DNA of 64,000 bases from Streptomyces sp. ALI-76-A (GCF_030287445.1 NZ_JASVWB010000004.1:434001-498000), one strand, 5' to 3'. Positions 41,209 through 49,159 are shown, numbered from the stretch's first letter. The notes: generated from the sequence alone by a model not told the origin. Made by a program: numbers and translations.

Positions 41209-42018
41209 ATGATGCCCGCGGTGAGCGCGGCCGACATCGCGCCGACGGCCTACGCCTGGCAGATCCAGGCAACCGGGCTGAAGGTCAGGGTCGGCAGGAA
41301 CCGGATGGCCGTCGACGGGCTAGACCTGTCGCTGGGCACCGGTGTACACGGTCTGCTGGGCCCCAACGGGGCCGGCAAGACCACTCTCATCCGGGCCCTC
41401 GCCACTGTGCTGCGCCCTGCTGAGGGCACCCTGGAACTGCTCGGGGAGTCGGTGGGCGGGATGGGCGAGCACCGTGCGCTGCGCCGCCGGATCGGCTACC
41501 TGCCGCAGGAGTTCGGCTACTACAAGCGCTTCACGGTGCGCGAGTTCGTCGAGTACATGGCGTGGCTGAAGGAGGTGCCGAAGGCGGACATCCCCGGGGC
41601 CGTGCAGCGCGCCGTGGAGCGGGTCGGCCTGGCGGACCGCGCCGACGAGCGGATGAAGGCCCTGTCGGGCGGCATGGTGCGGCGGGTCGGCATCGCCCAG
41701 GCCATCGTCAACGACCCGTCGGTCCTGCTGCTGGACGAGCCGACAGTCGGCCTGGACCCGGCACAGCGGCTGCGATTTCGCGAGTTGCTCCAGGAGTTGG
41801 GTACGGACACCTGCGTCCTCGTCTCGACCCATCTGGTCGAGGACGTCGCCGCCGCCTGCACCGACGTGGTGCTCTTCGCCGAGGGCCGGCTGGTCTTCCA
41901 GGGCACCCCGGACCAACTGGCCGCGGCGGGCGGCCCCGAGCACGTGGGCGACAGTCCGCTGGAGCGCGGCTACTCGGCGCTGCTGCTCAACCCCGAGCAG
42001 GAGAGGGGCACGTGGTGA
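41209..42018 (+). CDS. ABC transporter ATP-binding protein
   Basis: This 269-residue ABC ATPase has Walker A GPNGAGKTT, the Q-loop in GYLPQEFGYYKRF, signature LSGGMVRRVGIAQ and Walker B VLLLDEPTVGLD, followed by STH. It resembles export-type (ABC-2) ATPases. ATG 41209 is chosen because AAAGGA lies 6 nt upstream. ATG 41179 is in frame but has a poorer site. It is coupled by GTGA overlap to the membrane protein gene at 42015, its probable permease partner. Confidence 0.92.
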   Translation: MMPAVSAADIAPTAYAWQIQATGLKVRVGRNRMAVDGLDLSLGTGVHGLLGPNGAGKTTLIRALATVLRPAEGTLELLGESVGGMGEHRALRRRIGYLPQEFGYYKRFTVREFVEYMAWLKEVPKADIPGAVQRAVERVGLADRADERMKALSGGMVRRVGIAQAIVNDPSVLLLDEPTVGLDPAQRLRFRELLQELGTDTCVLVSTHLVEDVAAACTDVVLFAEGRLVFQGTPDQLAAAGGPEHVGDSPLERGYSALLLNPEQERGTW

Positions 42019-43412
42019 ACATCCGTGTTCTGCGCACAGAGTTGAGGCGCTCCGTCGCCCCGTGGGCCGGCGCCGTGGTCCTGGCCGGCGCGCTGGCGTT
42101 CCTGTACCTGCTGGGCTCCTCGTGGTGGCAGGGCACCACGGCGTGGACGGCGCAGTGGACACCCCTGGCGATGTGGACCCGGTCCCTGCTGTTCTACCTG
42201 TGGCCGCTCGCCGTGGGGCTCGGGGCGTTGCAGGGGCTGCGTGACCACCGCTCGAAGATGTCCGAGCTGCTGACGAGCACGCCGCGGCCGCCCTGGCACC
42301 GGGCGGCCACGGTGGCGGGGCCGACGGCGGTCACGCTGGCCTCGGCCTTCGCGCTCCTCGTCCTCGCGGGCGGGGTCCAGGTGTTCGCCCACACCGCGTA
42401 CACGCACCTCGGGTGGCTGCCGATCTCGCTGGTGGGGGCACTCTTCCTCGTCGCGGGAGCCGTACTGGGCATGGGCGCCGGGCGGGCCCTGCCGTCCGCG
42501 CTCACCCCGCCCGCGCTGGCCATGGGCGCCTTCGTGTTCACGGCTCTCATGCACATGTCGTTGGGCCGGACGGAGACGACCACGGCGACGGGTATCCCGA
42601 TCACGGAGCCGAACCGGATCTCCCTGTTGTCACCGGCGGTGCAGGAGGTGCGCGATGTGCTCCTCACGCTGTCCGCCTCCGTGCACGTCGGGCAGACGGT
42701 CTGGCTGCTCGGCATGGCCGCGACCGGCTTCGCGCTGCTCGTCGCCGCGACCCCGCGCGCCCGGCTGCTCGCGCTGACGCCCGTCCTGGCGGGCGCGGTG
42801 ATCGCCCTGCTCGTCCTGCCCTCCGACCCGCGCCGGATGTACGTCGTCGACGAGGCCGCCGCCGAACTGGTGTGCGATGGTCCGGTGTGTGTGACGAAGA
42901 CACACCAGGCACGACTCGCCGGCCTGGCGGGTCCCGGCAAGGAGGCACTGCGCCTGCTGCGCGGCGCCCTGGGCGGCCAGGCGCCCGTCTCGGTCCGGGA
43001 GAACACCGCCGTACTGCCGGAGGGCTCCACGCCGCAGTGGTCCCGCGAGACCGTGCTCTTCGACTTCGACGACGAGATCATCGCCGCCGCGAAGGGGGAG
43101 GAGCTGACCCGGGCCCTGGTCGCCAAGGGCATGGTGCCCGGGTGCACTGCCGTCGGCTGGAGCGGTTTCGGGAGCGACGAGTACGCGCAGACCGTCGCGG
43201 CGGGCTGGGTCCTCGGGGACCTCAGGCCGCTGCCCGGCATGGAGGCAGCGGGTCTGCGCCGTGAGGTCGACGCCGCGACCCGCCCGGTGTGGAAGGAGTT
43301 CAAGGCGCTTTCGCGGGCTGAGCAGCTCTCGCGGATCAAGGCGATGCGCGCCGCCGCGTTCTCCTGCGAGGGCGACGCGTTCGACGCGCTGAAGGGCGGT
43401 GCGTCGCGGTGA
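42015..43412 (+). CDS. ABC transporter-associated membrane protein with C-terminal soluble domain
   Basis: These 465 residues have about six hydrophobic segments in the first 260 (AWAGAVVLAGALAFLYLL, WPLAVGLGALQGL, PTAVTLASAFALLVLAGG and others). They are followed by a roughly 200-residue soluble part containing two Cys close together (VCDGPVCV) and a later Cys. The family was not recognised beyond an ABC-2-like permease layout. GTG 42015 overlaps the ATPase stop, and its own stop overlaps the next GTG, so it is translationally coupled on both sides. Confidence 0.72.
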   Translation: MNIRVLRTELRRSVAPWAGAVVLAGALAFLYLLGSSWWQGTTAWTAQWTPLAMWTRSLLFYLWPLAVGLGALQGLRDHRSKMSELLTSTPRPPWHRAATVAGPTAVTLASAFALLVLAGGVQVFAHTAYTHLGWLPISLVGALFLVAGAVLGMGAGRALPSALTPPALAMGAFVFTALMHMSLGRTETTTATGIPITEPNRISLLSPAVQEVRDVLLTLSASVHVGQTVWLLGMAATGFALLVAATPRARLLALTPVLAGAVIALLVLPSDPRRMYVVDEAAAELVCDGPVCVTKTHQARLAGLAGPGKEALRLLRGALGGQAPVSVRENTAVLPEGSTPQWSRETVLFDFDDEIIAAAKGEELTRALVAKGMVPGCTAVGWSGFGSDEYAQTVAAGWVLGDLRPLPGMEAAGLRREVDAATRPVWKEFKALSRAEQLSRIKAMRAAAFSCEGDAFDALKGGASR

Positions 43413-43984
43413 GATGGCTGACGCTGTACGCGCGCTCGCGGCAGGTGCCCGCATCACTGGCCGCGGTGGTGATCAGCGCGGTGACGGTGTGGGCGCTCGC
43501 CCGGGACGGCGGCGGGGAACCGGGGGATCCGCGGCCGGCCGTGCTCGTCCTCGCGGCGGCTGCCATGGCGGTGTCGATCGGGCTCAGCGGGCAGGACCTC
43601 GCGCTGGACCGGACGGCCGCGATCCGCTGGGTGCCCCGCAGGGCGGCGCACGTGCTGCTCGGCGGTGTGGCCGTCGGTACGGTGCTGCTGACCGTGCAGG
43701 TGATGGGCGAGGACCTGGCCACGACCGCGTTCGTCGTCCGGGACAGCACGGGGCTGATGGGGCTGGTCGCCCTGGGCGCGGCGCTCGCGGGCGGGCAGTT
43801 CGGGTGGACACTGCCGTTCGCCTGGCTCGCGTTCTCGTTCTTCGCTCCGCCCGCCACGAGCGTGCCGATGCAGGTGGCGACCTGGATGGTGGTGCCGCCC
43901 GGTACGGCGGCGGGCACCTGGACGGCCCTGGTGCTCGCGGTCGCCGGCACGGCGGCCTACGCCTTCGCGGGACCGAGGCGGTAG
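43409..43984 (+). CDS. Small integral membrane protein, last gene of the sigma-ABC operon
   Basis: These 191 residues have about six hydrophobic stretches (SLAAVVISAVTVWALA, AVLVLAAAAMAVSIGL, VLLGGVAVGTVLLTVQVM and others). The family was not recognised. GTG 43409 overlaps the preceding stop (GTGA). By position it is probably a second membrane subunit of the neighbouring ABC system. Confidence 0.72.
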   Translation: MRWLTLYARSRQVPASLAAVVISAVTVWALARDGGGEPGDPRPAVLVLAAAAMAVSIGLSGQDLALDRTAAIRWVPRRAAHVLLGGVAVGTVLLTVQVMGEDLATTAFVVRDSTGLMGLVALGAALAGGQFGWTLPFAWLAFSFFAPPATSVPMQVATWMVVPPGTAAGTWTALVLAVAGTAAYAFAGPRR

Positions 43985-43996
43985 CCGGTCCGGGCC

Positions 43997-44072
43997 CCCG
44001 GGCCGGGGCGCGGCGGTGACGTCGAGGTGCCGCGCCCGGGCCGGGGCGCGGCGGTGACGTCGAGGTGCCGCG
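43997..44072. repeat. Two exact tandem copies of a 38-bp unit
   Basis: Positions 43997-44034 and 44035-44072 are identical 38-mers starting CCCGGGCCGGGGCGCGGCGG and containing GACGTC. The repeat lies 12 bp after the stop of the sigma-ABC operon, at the edge of a decayed region, and looks like a recent slippage or recombination duplication. Confidence 0.9.
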
Positions 44073-44149
44073 GACCGAAGCGCGTGGCTCGTCGGTCAGT
44101 CGCGTGTCTCGTGCGACTCGGCCGGGCTCGTTGTCGTCGGCCGGTGTGG

Positions 44150-44570
44150 ACTGTTCGGTGGTGTTGCCGGTGGCGGCCCAGCCGGCGAGGAGGATGAGAG
44201 CGTCGTGGGTGGGTGAGGCGGGTTCGGCGGTGTAGGTGAGGAGGACCTGACGGGGGTCGGCGCCCAGGGGGAAGGTCTCGAAGGGCAGGTCGAGGTCGCC
44301 GACGACGGGGTGGTGGAGGAGCTTCACGCCGGTGGTGTGCATCCGGACGTTGTGGGCGGCGGCCCAGCGGTGGCGGAACTCCTCGCTGCGGGTGGACAGT
44401 TCGCCGATCAGGTCGGTCAGCCGCCGGTCGTAGAGGTCGCGGCCGGCCTCGGCGCGCAGCATGGCGACGGCGTCGCCGGCGACCTGGTCCCAGTCGCGGA
44501 AGAACGTGGTGGCGTGGGGGCCGAGGAAGATGAAGCGGGCGTTGTTGGGCGGGCGCGCCGGGTCACTGTA
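44150..44570 (-). pseudogene. C-terminal half of a MmyB-like (XRE-family) regulator
   Basis: Read on the minus strand from about 44570, the frame gives [51 protein letters not shown] and [17 protein letters not shown], then [21 protein letters not shown]. This is the ligand-binding MmyB domain usually found behind an N-terminal HTH. The HTH half is missing. The frame starts abruptly where a short-chain dehydrogenase fragment begins on the other strand, and no normal stop follows GWAAT. It is a gene remnant. Confidence 0.75.
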
Positions 44571-44574
44571 AGTC

Positions 44575-44802
44575 GTGGCGCCCGGGTACTTCCGCACCGA
44601 GTTGCTGGTGGACGGCTCCACCGTCTGGCCCGAGCTGTCCATCGACGACTACGCCCCGCGCACCGCCCCGAGGACCGAGGGCATGAAGGGCATGAACGGC
44701 AAGCAGCCCGGCGACCCCGCCAAGCTCGCCCGCGCCCTGCTCACCATCGCCGGCCAGGACAGGCCCCTGCTGCGCTTCGTCGCCGGCGCGGACGCCATCG
44801 GG
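44575..44802 (+). pseudogene. C-terminal fragment of a short-chain dehydrogenase/oxidoreductase
   Basis: The frame gives [20 protein letters not shown], then the [20 protein letters not shown] and [13 protein letters not shown] segments typical of the last 75 residues of SDR-type oxidoreductases. The Rossmann GxxxGxG and YxxxK parts are absent. It abuts the MmyB remnant head-to-head at about 44570 and runs into a nitroreductase fragment at about 44808. One deletion removing the shared promoter and both 5' halves would explain the head-to-head junction. Confidence 0.72.
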
Positions 44803-44995
44803 AAGACGAGCGGCTGGGCACCGTGCTCGTCGTCATCCTGACCACCCTGGGCGTGAGGAGCGGCAAGATCCGCAAGTCCCCGGTCATCCGGGTGGAGCAC
44901 GACGGCTCCTACGCCGTATTCGCCTCCGCGGGAGGAGCCCCCAAGCACCCGGTCTGGTACCACAACGCGGTGGCCGGCCCCCGAGTCGAGCTCCA

Positions 44996-45032
44996 GTGCT
45001 GCCCCGCGGAAGTTCGTTGAGGGGGTTGATCA
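44996..45032 (+). repeat. Left terminal inverted repeat of the IS630-like element
   Basis: This 37-bp end starts GTGCTGCCCCGCGGAAGTTC and pairs with the right end. It differs by three substitutions and a 3-nt GGA insertion. Confidence 0.75.
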
Positions 45033-45075
45033 AGCTGTCCCCCTCATAGTCGGCAAGGTGCTGGAGCCCGCTTGT

Positions 45076-45489
45076 TCACCGGATTCCGGAGTCGGGATAT
45101 TCGGCATCCCATTCTTGGCGTGCTTGCGCGATGGCGTCGCGGTGTTCCGCCGACCAGTCCGTGAGGGCCTTGACCAGATAGGTGAGGCTGTGGCCCATCG
45201 CGGTGAGCTCGTACTCGACCTGCGGGGGCACTATGGGGTGCACGGTCCGGGTGACCAGGCCGTCGCGTTCCAACCGGCGCACGGTGAGCGTCAGCATCCG
45301 CTGTGAGATACCGGGTATGGCGCGCTGTAGCTGTCGGAAACGGCGGACACCCTGCGCCAGTTCGACGACGACCAGGACCGACCATTTGTCGCCGATCCGG
45401 TCGAGTACATCGCGGATCCCGCAGTCCTCGTGCTCGTCGCCGCAGCTGACGACGGGTTCGGTGGTTACCCCGGTGTGCCCCACTGACAT
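45076..45489 (-). CDS. HxlR-family transcriptional regulator (IS passenger)
   Basis: These 137 residues have [20 protein letters not shown], then [20 protein letters not shown] and an [15 protein letters not shown] wing, a complete HxlR winged helix. Cys16 and Cys23 near the N-terminus could be redox-active, as in YodB-type members. It lies just inside the left end of the IS630-like element and is divergent from the NmrA-like gene at 45575, across 85 bp containing GGTT-N8-AACC (45538-45553), so it probably controls that gene. It is the third HxlR gene in the window. Confidence 0.9.
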   Translation of the reverse strand: MSVGHTGVTTEPVVSCGDEHEDCGIRDVLDRIGDKWSVLVVVELAQGVRRFRQLQRAIPGISQRMLTLTVRRLERDGLVTRTVHPIVPPQVEYELTAMGHSLTYLVKALTDWSAEHRDAIAQARQEWDAEYPDSGIR

Positions 45490-45574
45490 GGAAGTGCCTC
45501 CTTACGCTCCCTGCCGCAAACCCGCAGGATGATCCCGGTTACCGAAGAGAACCTACCGGAACGGGAAGACCCTG

Positions 45575-46387
45575 ATGATCCTGGTTACGGGCGCCGCCGG
45601 CGCCCTGGGCACGCTGATCGCCGAGCGGCTGGCCGACCGCGACGACACCGTCCTTGGAACGCGCGAACCTCAGCGGCTCAAGGCCCCGCTGCCGGTCCGC
45701 CACATCGACTTCGACGAGCCCGGCACCCTCGCCGGGGGCTTCGAGGCTGTGGATGTACTGCTGCTGATCTCCGCAGGCTACGGCGAGGACGACACCGTTA
45801 TAGCCCGGCACGGTGCCGCCATCGACGCCGCGGAGAAGGCCGGTGTGGGGCATGTCGTCTATACGAGCCTGACCACCGACGGCGATCACCTTCCCTACGC
45901 GCTGCCGCACCGTTGGACCGAGCGTCGGCTCCAGGCGAGCACCATGGACTGGACGATCCTGCGCAATGGCCTGTACGCGGAGTTGCTGGGTGGCATAGCG
46001 GCGCCGTCGGCCGACGAGCGGATTACCGCCCCGCTCGGCGAGGGCCGACTGGCCGCCGTTGCACGGGCGGATCTGGCCGATGCCGCGGCACACGTGACGG
46101 TGGAGGCACCCGCTCATGCGGGGCGCATCTATGAACTCGTCGGCGAGCAGGCCATCGGCGGAGCCGACCTGGCCCGCGCTCACGGCCCACACGTCACCTA
46201 CGAGCCGGAGACCCTCGCGCAGGCCCGCACGCGCATCGCCGCTTCCGGCGCCGAGCCGTTCCAGGTGCCGATGCTGGTGGGCACCTACTCCGCCATCGCG
46301 ACCGGATTCATGTCCCGCACCGGCGGTGATCTGCGTCAACTGCTGGGCCGCGCACCCCACTGCGCGCTCACAGCAGCCCTCGCATAG
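45575..46387 (+). CDS. NmrA/QorB-like NAD(P)-binding oxidoreductase (IS passenger)
   Basis: This 270-residue Rossmann protein starts MILVTGAAGALGTLIAERLA (GxxGxxG dinucleotide site), has LLLISAGYGEDD and VGHVVYTSLTT, and then MDWTILRNGLYAELL, the typical NmrA/SDR5-like pattern of quinone reductase QorB relatives. It probably reduces quinones or other electrophiles with NAD(P)H. It is intact and lies inside the IS630-like element between an HxlR gene and the transposase remnant, so the pair appears to travel as cargo. Confidence 0.9.
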   Translation: MILVTGAAGALGTLIAERLADRDDTVLGTREPQRLKAPLPVRHIDFDEPGTLAGGFEAVDVLLLISAGYGEDDTVIARHGAAIDAAEKAGVGHVVYTSLTTDGDHLPYALPHRWTERRLQASTMDWTILRNGLYAELLGGIAAPSADERITAPLGEGRLAAVARADLADAAAHVTVEAPAHAGRIYELVGEQAIGGADLARAHGPHVTYEPETLAQARTRIAASGAEPFQVPMLVGTYSAIATGFMSRTGGDLRQLLGRAPHCALTAALA

Positions 46388-46425
46388 CCCACACAGCAAC
46401 CATTCCGCGCCGCCAGGACAGTGCC

Positions 46426-46739
46426 ATGCCCCGCGCGACCAAGAGGGTTCTGACGGCGGTTGTGGTGGACCTTGCCGAGCCGGTGCGTGGGCGCCTGCTG
46501 CGGCTCACAGCGTCTATGACCGCACAGGTCCGGCAGGTCCTACGGGCGAAGATCGCTCTGGCTGCGGCTGACGGGCTGGCCAACGCCCCGATCGCACGCG
46601 CCGTCGCGTCCTGCGGAACGGCGACTTCCACAGTCGAGACGACCTCATCGACAAGATGGACACCTACGTCATCCAGCACAACAAGACCGCGAAGCCCTAT
46701 CGCTGGACCTACGGCGGCACCCCGCTCAAGACAGCGTGA
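46426..46739 (+). pseudogene. IS630-family transposase remnant (internal deletion)
   Basis: The first ~59 codons (46426-46602) read RGRLLRLTASMTAQVRQVLR and AKIALAAADGLANAPIARAV, the N-terminal HTH of IS630 transposases. The next frame gives GDFHSRDDLIDKMDTYVIQH and NKTAKPYRWTYGGTPLKTA-stop, the C-terminal end of the same family. The catalytic DDE core between them is gone, so about 100 of roughly 350 residues remain and the enzyme cannot be active. The stop codon lies within the right terminal repeat. Confidence 0.82.
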
Positions 46740-46770
46740 TCGACACCCTCAACGAACTGCGAGGCAGCAC
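46737..46770 (-). repeat. Right terminal inverted repeat of the IS630-like element
   Basis: This 34-bp end, read inward on the minus strand, starts GTGCTGCCTCGCAGTTCGTT and pairs with 44996-45032. It is followed outward by the TA dinucleotide. Confidence 0.75.
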
Positions 46771-46935
46771 TAGGACGGCCCGCCAGGACATGCTGGCCCG
46801 CGCGGTGACCGGGGACGAGAAGGCCGTGTGGTGGGCCCGAGCCGTCGAGGCGTTCCCTCAATACGCCGAGTACCAGAGGAACACGGCCCGTGAGATCCCC
46901 GTCCTCGTGCTGGAGCCGGCGGCCCAGGAGCACTG

Positions 46936-46975
46936 ACCTCGTCGCGCCGGCCCCTGAGGGCCGGGCCGACGAGGT
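46936..46975 (+). terminator. Long hairpin after the nitroreductase remnant
   Basis: ACCTCGTCG-x-x-CCGGCCC at 46936-46953 pairs with its complement at 46958-46975 (18-bp stem with two mismatches and a 4-nt loop). It starts at the last base of the stop codon and was probably the original terminator of the nitroreductase gene. Confidence 0.65.
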
Positions 46976-47586
46976 TCTCGCTGTGGAAGGGGCCGTAGAC
47001 GCGACGTCATGCGTACGACGGCGGTGCCCGCCCTCGCCAAGAGCGTGGCGATCGTCGACGAAGTACGGGCCATCGGCGCCGAGATCGGCTCCCGACCAAG
47101 GTGAAGGCAGCCGTGTGGGCGTTCTGGACAGCCAACGGGCGAGATGCCGTCTCGTGATGCAGTATGCGGCGCCGAACGGTGAGGCGGCCCCGACAGGCGG
47201 AACGGGGGCACCGCCATACCCGTGGCCTCGCCGGCGTAGGAGTCGCGAGGTGTCCGGGCGAGGGAGCGATTCCTGGAAGCGGGAGCCGACGCGGCGCGCC
47301 CGTCGACCAGCACCGCGCACGCGCCGCGAGCACCGGCGCCAGCCCTTCTTCGAGGCGGTCGGGTCCAGGTGCTCGTCGAGCCGACCTCGGCAGCCCGGTC
47401 CGGAGCTGAAGGGCTCGCTCGACAGCTGACCCGGCGGACACCGGGCGCCTTGCCCCGACCGCGAACGCGCCCCGTGCCCGAGCCCGTGTCCGCGGTTCGT
47501 GCCCAGGGCCGGGTGGGCGTTCGGACGGCACACAGGGGCGGCCCCGACCATGGTCGGGGCCGCCCGCCGTCGGTCCTGCGTGCGGA
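46976..47586. other. 611-bp stretch without a recognisable gene
   Basis: Short frames are open on both strands but none gives a family I can name. The base composition is like the surroundings. It may hold further gene decay next to the IS-disrupted region. Confidence 0.5.
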
Positions 47587-48459
47587 TCAACTCTGCCGCT
47601 GGCCCTGCCGCACGGCCTCGTCCGTCACGTCGGCCACCTGACCTGCCGGCGGCGGTGTGGCGTCGACCTCGGTGCCGAAGTCGGAGTAGTTCATCACCAT
47701 GGTCATCTTGACCTGCTCGGACGCGGCACCGCTGGTGTCCGGCTTCGCGCTCGCGGCGGCCGGAGCCTTGACCGTCATGTCGATCTGCTGGCGGCGCAGC
47801 CGGCCGTCGTCGTCGAGCCAGACATGCATCGGCAGCGTCGGGCCGACCTGCTCGCGCAGCTGAGCGCCGCCCGGCAGTTCGGCGACGTCCACCGAGACCC
47901 GGTAGTGGGTGGTGTCGACACCGTCCACCTTCTCGGTACCGACCTCGGTGACGTCCTTGTCGGTGATCGCCTTGGCGTACGCGGCGGACTGGGCCGGGTC
48001 GCCGATCTGCTGGCCGCTCACGCCCTGCCCCTGCGCGGCCTTCCTCAGGTCGATCTTCATCCAGGGCTTGCCCTGGGCCTGCTGACCGGGCACCTTCTGA
48101 TACAGCACCTGGTCGACGACGCGCTGCTCGATGCTCTTGCCCTCGGCGGTGACGGTCATGACGCTTTCGCCCTCTTGGAAGTCGAGCGCGCCCTGGCCGT
48201 CCGTGGTGATCGACTGGCCCTTCGCGGACACCTTCATGTCGATCGTCATTTTGGCCGTCTCGGCCTCGGCCGTCTTGTCGTAGGCGGCCCGTACCGCGGT
48301 GGTGCCGTCCTCCTGGGCGCCCGCGCCAGTGCTCGCGCTGGACGAGGGACCGGCCTTGTCCGACGCCGGCTCACTGTCATTTCCACAGCCCGTCAGAACG
48401 ATGCTGCCCATCACCGCGGCCGTCCCGATCGCCGCGGCTTTCATCCTCCTGTTGCGCAT
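47587..48459 (-). CDS. Putative lipoprotein (LppX/LprAFG-like)
   Basis: These 290 residues have a basic start (MRNRRMK), a hydrophobic stretch and the lipobox LTGC (Cys at about residue 24), followed by a Ser/Ala-rich linker. The body is built of beta strands with TMTVTAEGKS-like repeats and YQKVPGQQ, resembling the LppX_LprAFG-type or DUF lipoproteins of actinobacteria. ATG 48459 has GGAG about 12 nt upstream. The next in-frame ATG (the Met in RRMK), preceded by AGGAGG, is too close to its site. Function is unknown, and family members bind or shuttle hydrophobic molecules. Confidence 0.8.
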   Translation of the reverse strand: MRNRRMKAAAIGTAAVMGSIVLTGCGNDSEPASDKAGPSSSASTGAGAQEDGTTAVRAAYDKTAEAETAKMTIDMKVSAKGQSITTDGQGALDFQEGESVMTVTAEGKSIEQRVVDQVLYQKVPGQQAQGKPWMKIDLRKAAQGQGVSGQQIGDPAQSAAYAKAITDKDVTEVGTEKVDGVDTTHYRVSVDVAELPGGAQLREQVGPTLPMHVWLDDDGRLRRQQIDMTVKAPAAASAKPDTSGAASEQVKMTMVMNYSDFGTEVDATPPPAGQVADVTDEAVRQGQRQS

Positions 48460-48831
48460 GTGAATACCCATCTCCCTATCGACCGTCGGCCGACTTCTGA
48501 AGACCGACTTTCTGCCGTCCCGAATTCCCGAGACGCAGGTGAACACGCCTGTCCCGTACGTGTCTTGGCGCGAAAGCATGGGTACGGCCAGGTTGGGGAG
48601 GGCTCTCTGAGACAACAGGCCGCGCAGTGCGAATGGACCTTGTGATCGGGGGAAGAAGTTCGCCCCTTCCGGCAATGGAAGGCCCTCACGGCGTCACCGG
48701 AATACGGAATTCGGAGTTCTCAATTCCGCATTGGAGAACTCGCTGAGTCGGTAGCGAAATCTTGTCGTGTACGCGCACTCGGGGCAGGCGCGGCCGGGCG
48801 ACGGCTCGACGGTGTCCGAGGCGGGGAGCCC

Positions 48832-48883
48832 CGGTGTCCCGCCTCGGTGTCCCGCCTCGGCGGCCAGGGTCGGCGGCCAGGGT
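48832..48883. repeat. Two adjacent 13-bp tandem duplications
   Basis: CGGTGTCCCGCCT occurs at 48832-48844 and 48845-48857. Directly after it, CGGCGGCCAGGGT occurs at 48858-48870 and 48871-48883. All copies are exact and all have the same 13-bp period. Confidence 0.85.
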
Positions 48884-49049
48884 CGGCGGCCCGGGGCGGC
48901 GGGGCGCGGGTGAGGGAACCCGGACGCCCTCGATCGGGCCCCCGGCCTGGTCGGGTCCTCCACTTTGTCCCGAGCCAGGAAAAAGCGTCGAAGGCTCGCG
49001 TGAAAGGGGTTACGGAACCCGACGAAGCTCGCTAACTTCCTTGAAATGA

Positions 49050-49073
49050 ACCGGTCATACAGCTGTGACCGGT
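49050..49073. promoter_or_regulatory. Candidate operator upstream of the secreted sugar-enzyme genes
   Basis: ACCGGTCA-N8-TGACCGGT is a perfect 8-bp inverted repeat about 90 bp before the start of the secreted dehydrogenase gene. The half-site CCGGTCA is repeated again beyond it. A TTGAAA at 49041-49046 lies just upstream. The regulator is unknown. Confidence 0.45.
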
Positions 49074-49159
49074 CATGACGGCGCGACGGCGCGCGCCTGT
49101 GCACCGCTTGGCAGTCCGGCGAGGGCTGCTGTCATCCCACCCCACACTGGGAGACCTCT

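Larger units (their letters stand above)
44996..46770. mobile_element. IS630-like element carrying two passenger genes, transposase gutted
   Basis: The left end (44996-45032) and right end (46737-46770) are inverted repeats. Both read inward from GTGCTGCC, contain AGTTCGTTGAGGG and end in GATCA. They match at about 31 of 34 aligned positions, with one 3-nt gap. Outside the right end is TA (46771-46772), the usual IS630 target. Outside the left end the matching dinucleotide is CA. The element is 1775 bp. Inside are an HxlR gene (minus), an NmrA-like gene (plus) and a deleted IS630-type transposase whose stop lies in the right repeat. It interrupts a nitroreductase gene. Confidence 0.75.
44808..46936 (+). 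pseudogene. Deazaflavin (F420)-dependent nitroreductase-like gene, 5'-truncated and split by an IS630-like element
   Basis: Two separated pieces make one gene. The piece 44808-44993 reads [20 protein letters not shown], then [20 protein letters not shown] and [12 protein letters not shown]. The piece 46773-46936 reads RQDMLARAVTGDEKAVWWAR, FPQYAEYQRNTAREIPVLVL and EPAAQEH-stop. Together they cover the middle and end of the Ddn/nitroreductase family (PKHPVWYHN, then VTGDE...YxxYQxxT...IPVxVLEP). The first part of the family fold is missing, replaced by the SDR fragment. The inserted DNA is the element at 44996-46770. A hairpin follows the stop. Confidence 0.78.
48460..49159. other. 700-bp divergent intergenic region with repeats and candidate operators
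   Basis: This region separates the lipoprotein gene (minus) from the secreted dehydrogenase gene (plus). It contains CGGAATT-N10-AATTCCG at 48705-48728, two adjacent pairs of 13-bp tandem repeats at 48832-48883, and a perfect inverted repeat at 49050-49073. No coding sequence was recognised in it. Confidence 0.5.

Noticed and set aside
47009..47105. A short frame PALAKSVAIVDEV recalling an IclR N-terminus
   Set aside because: Only about 30 codons, no helix-turn-helix after it and no ribosome site.
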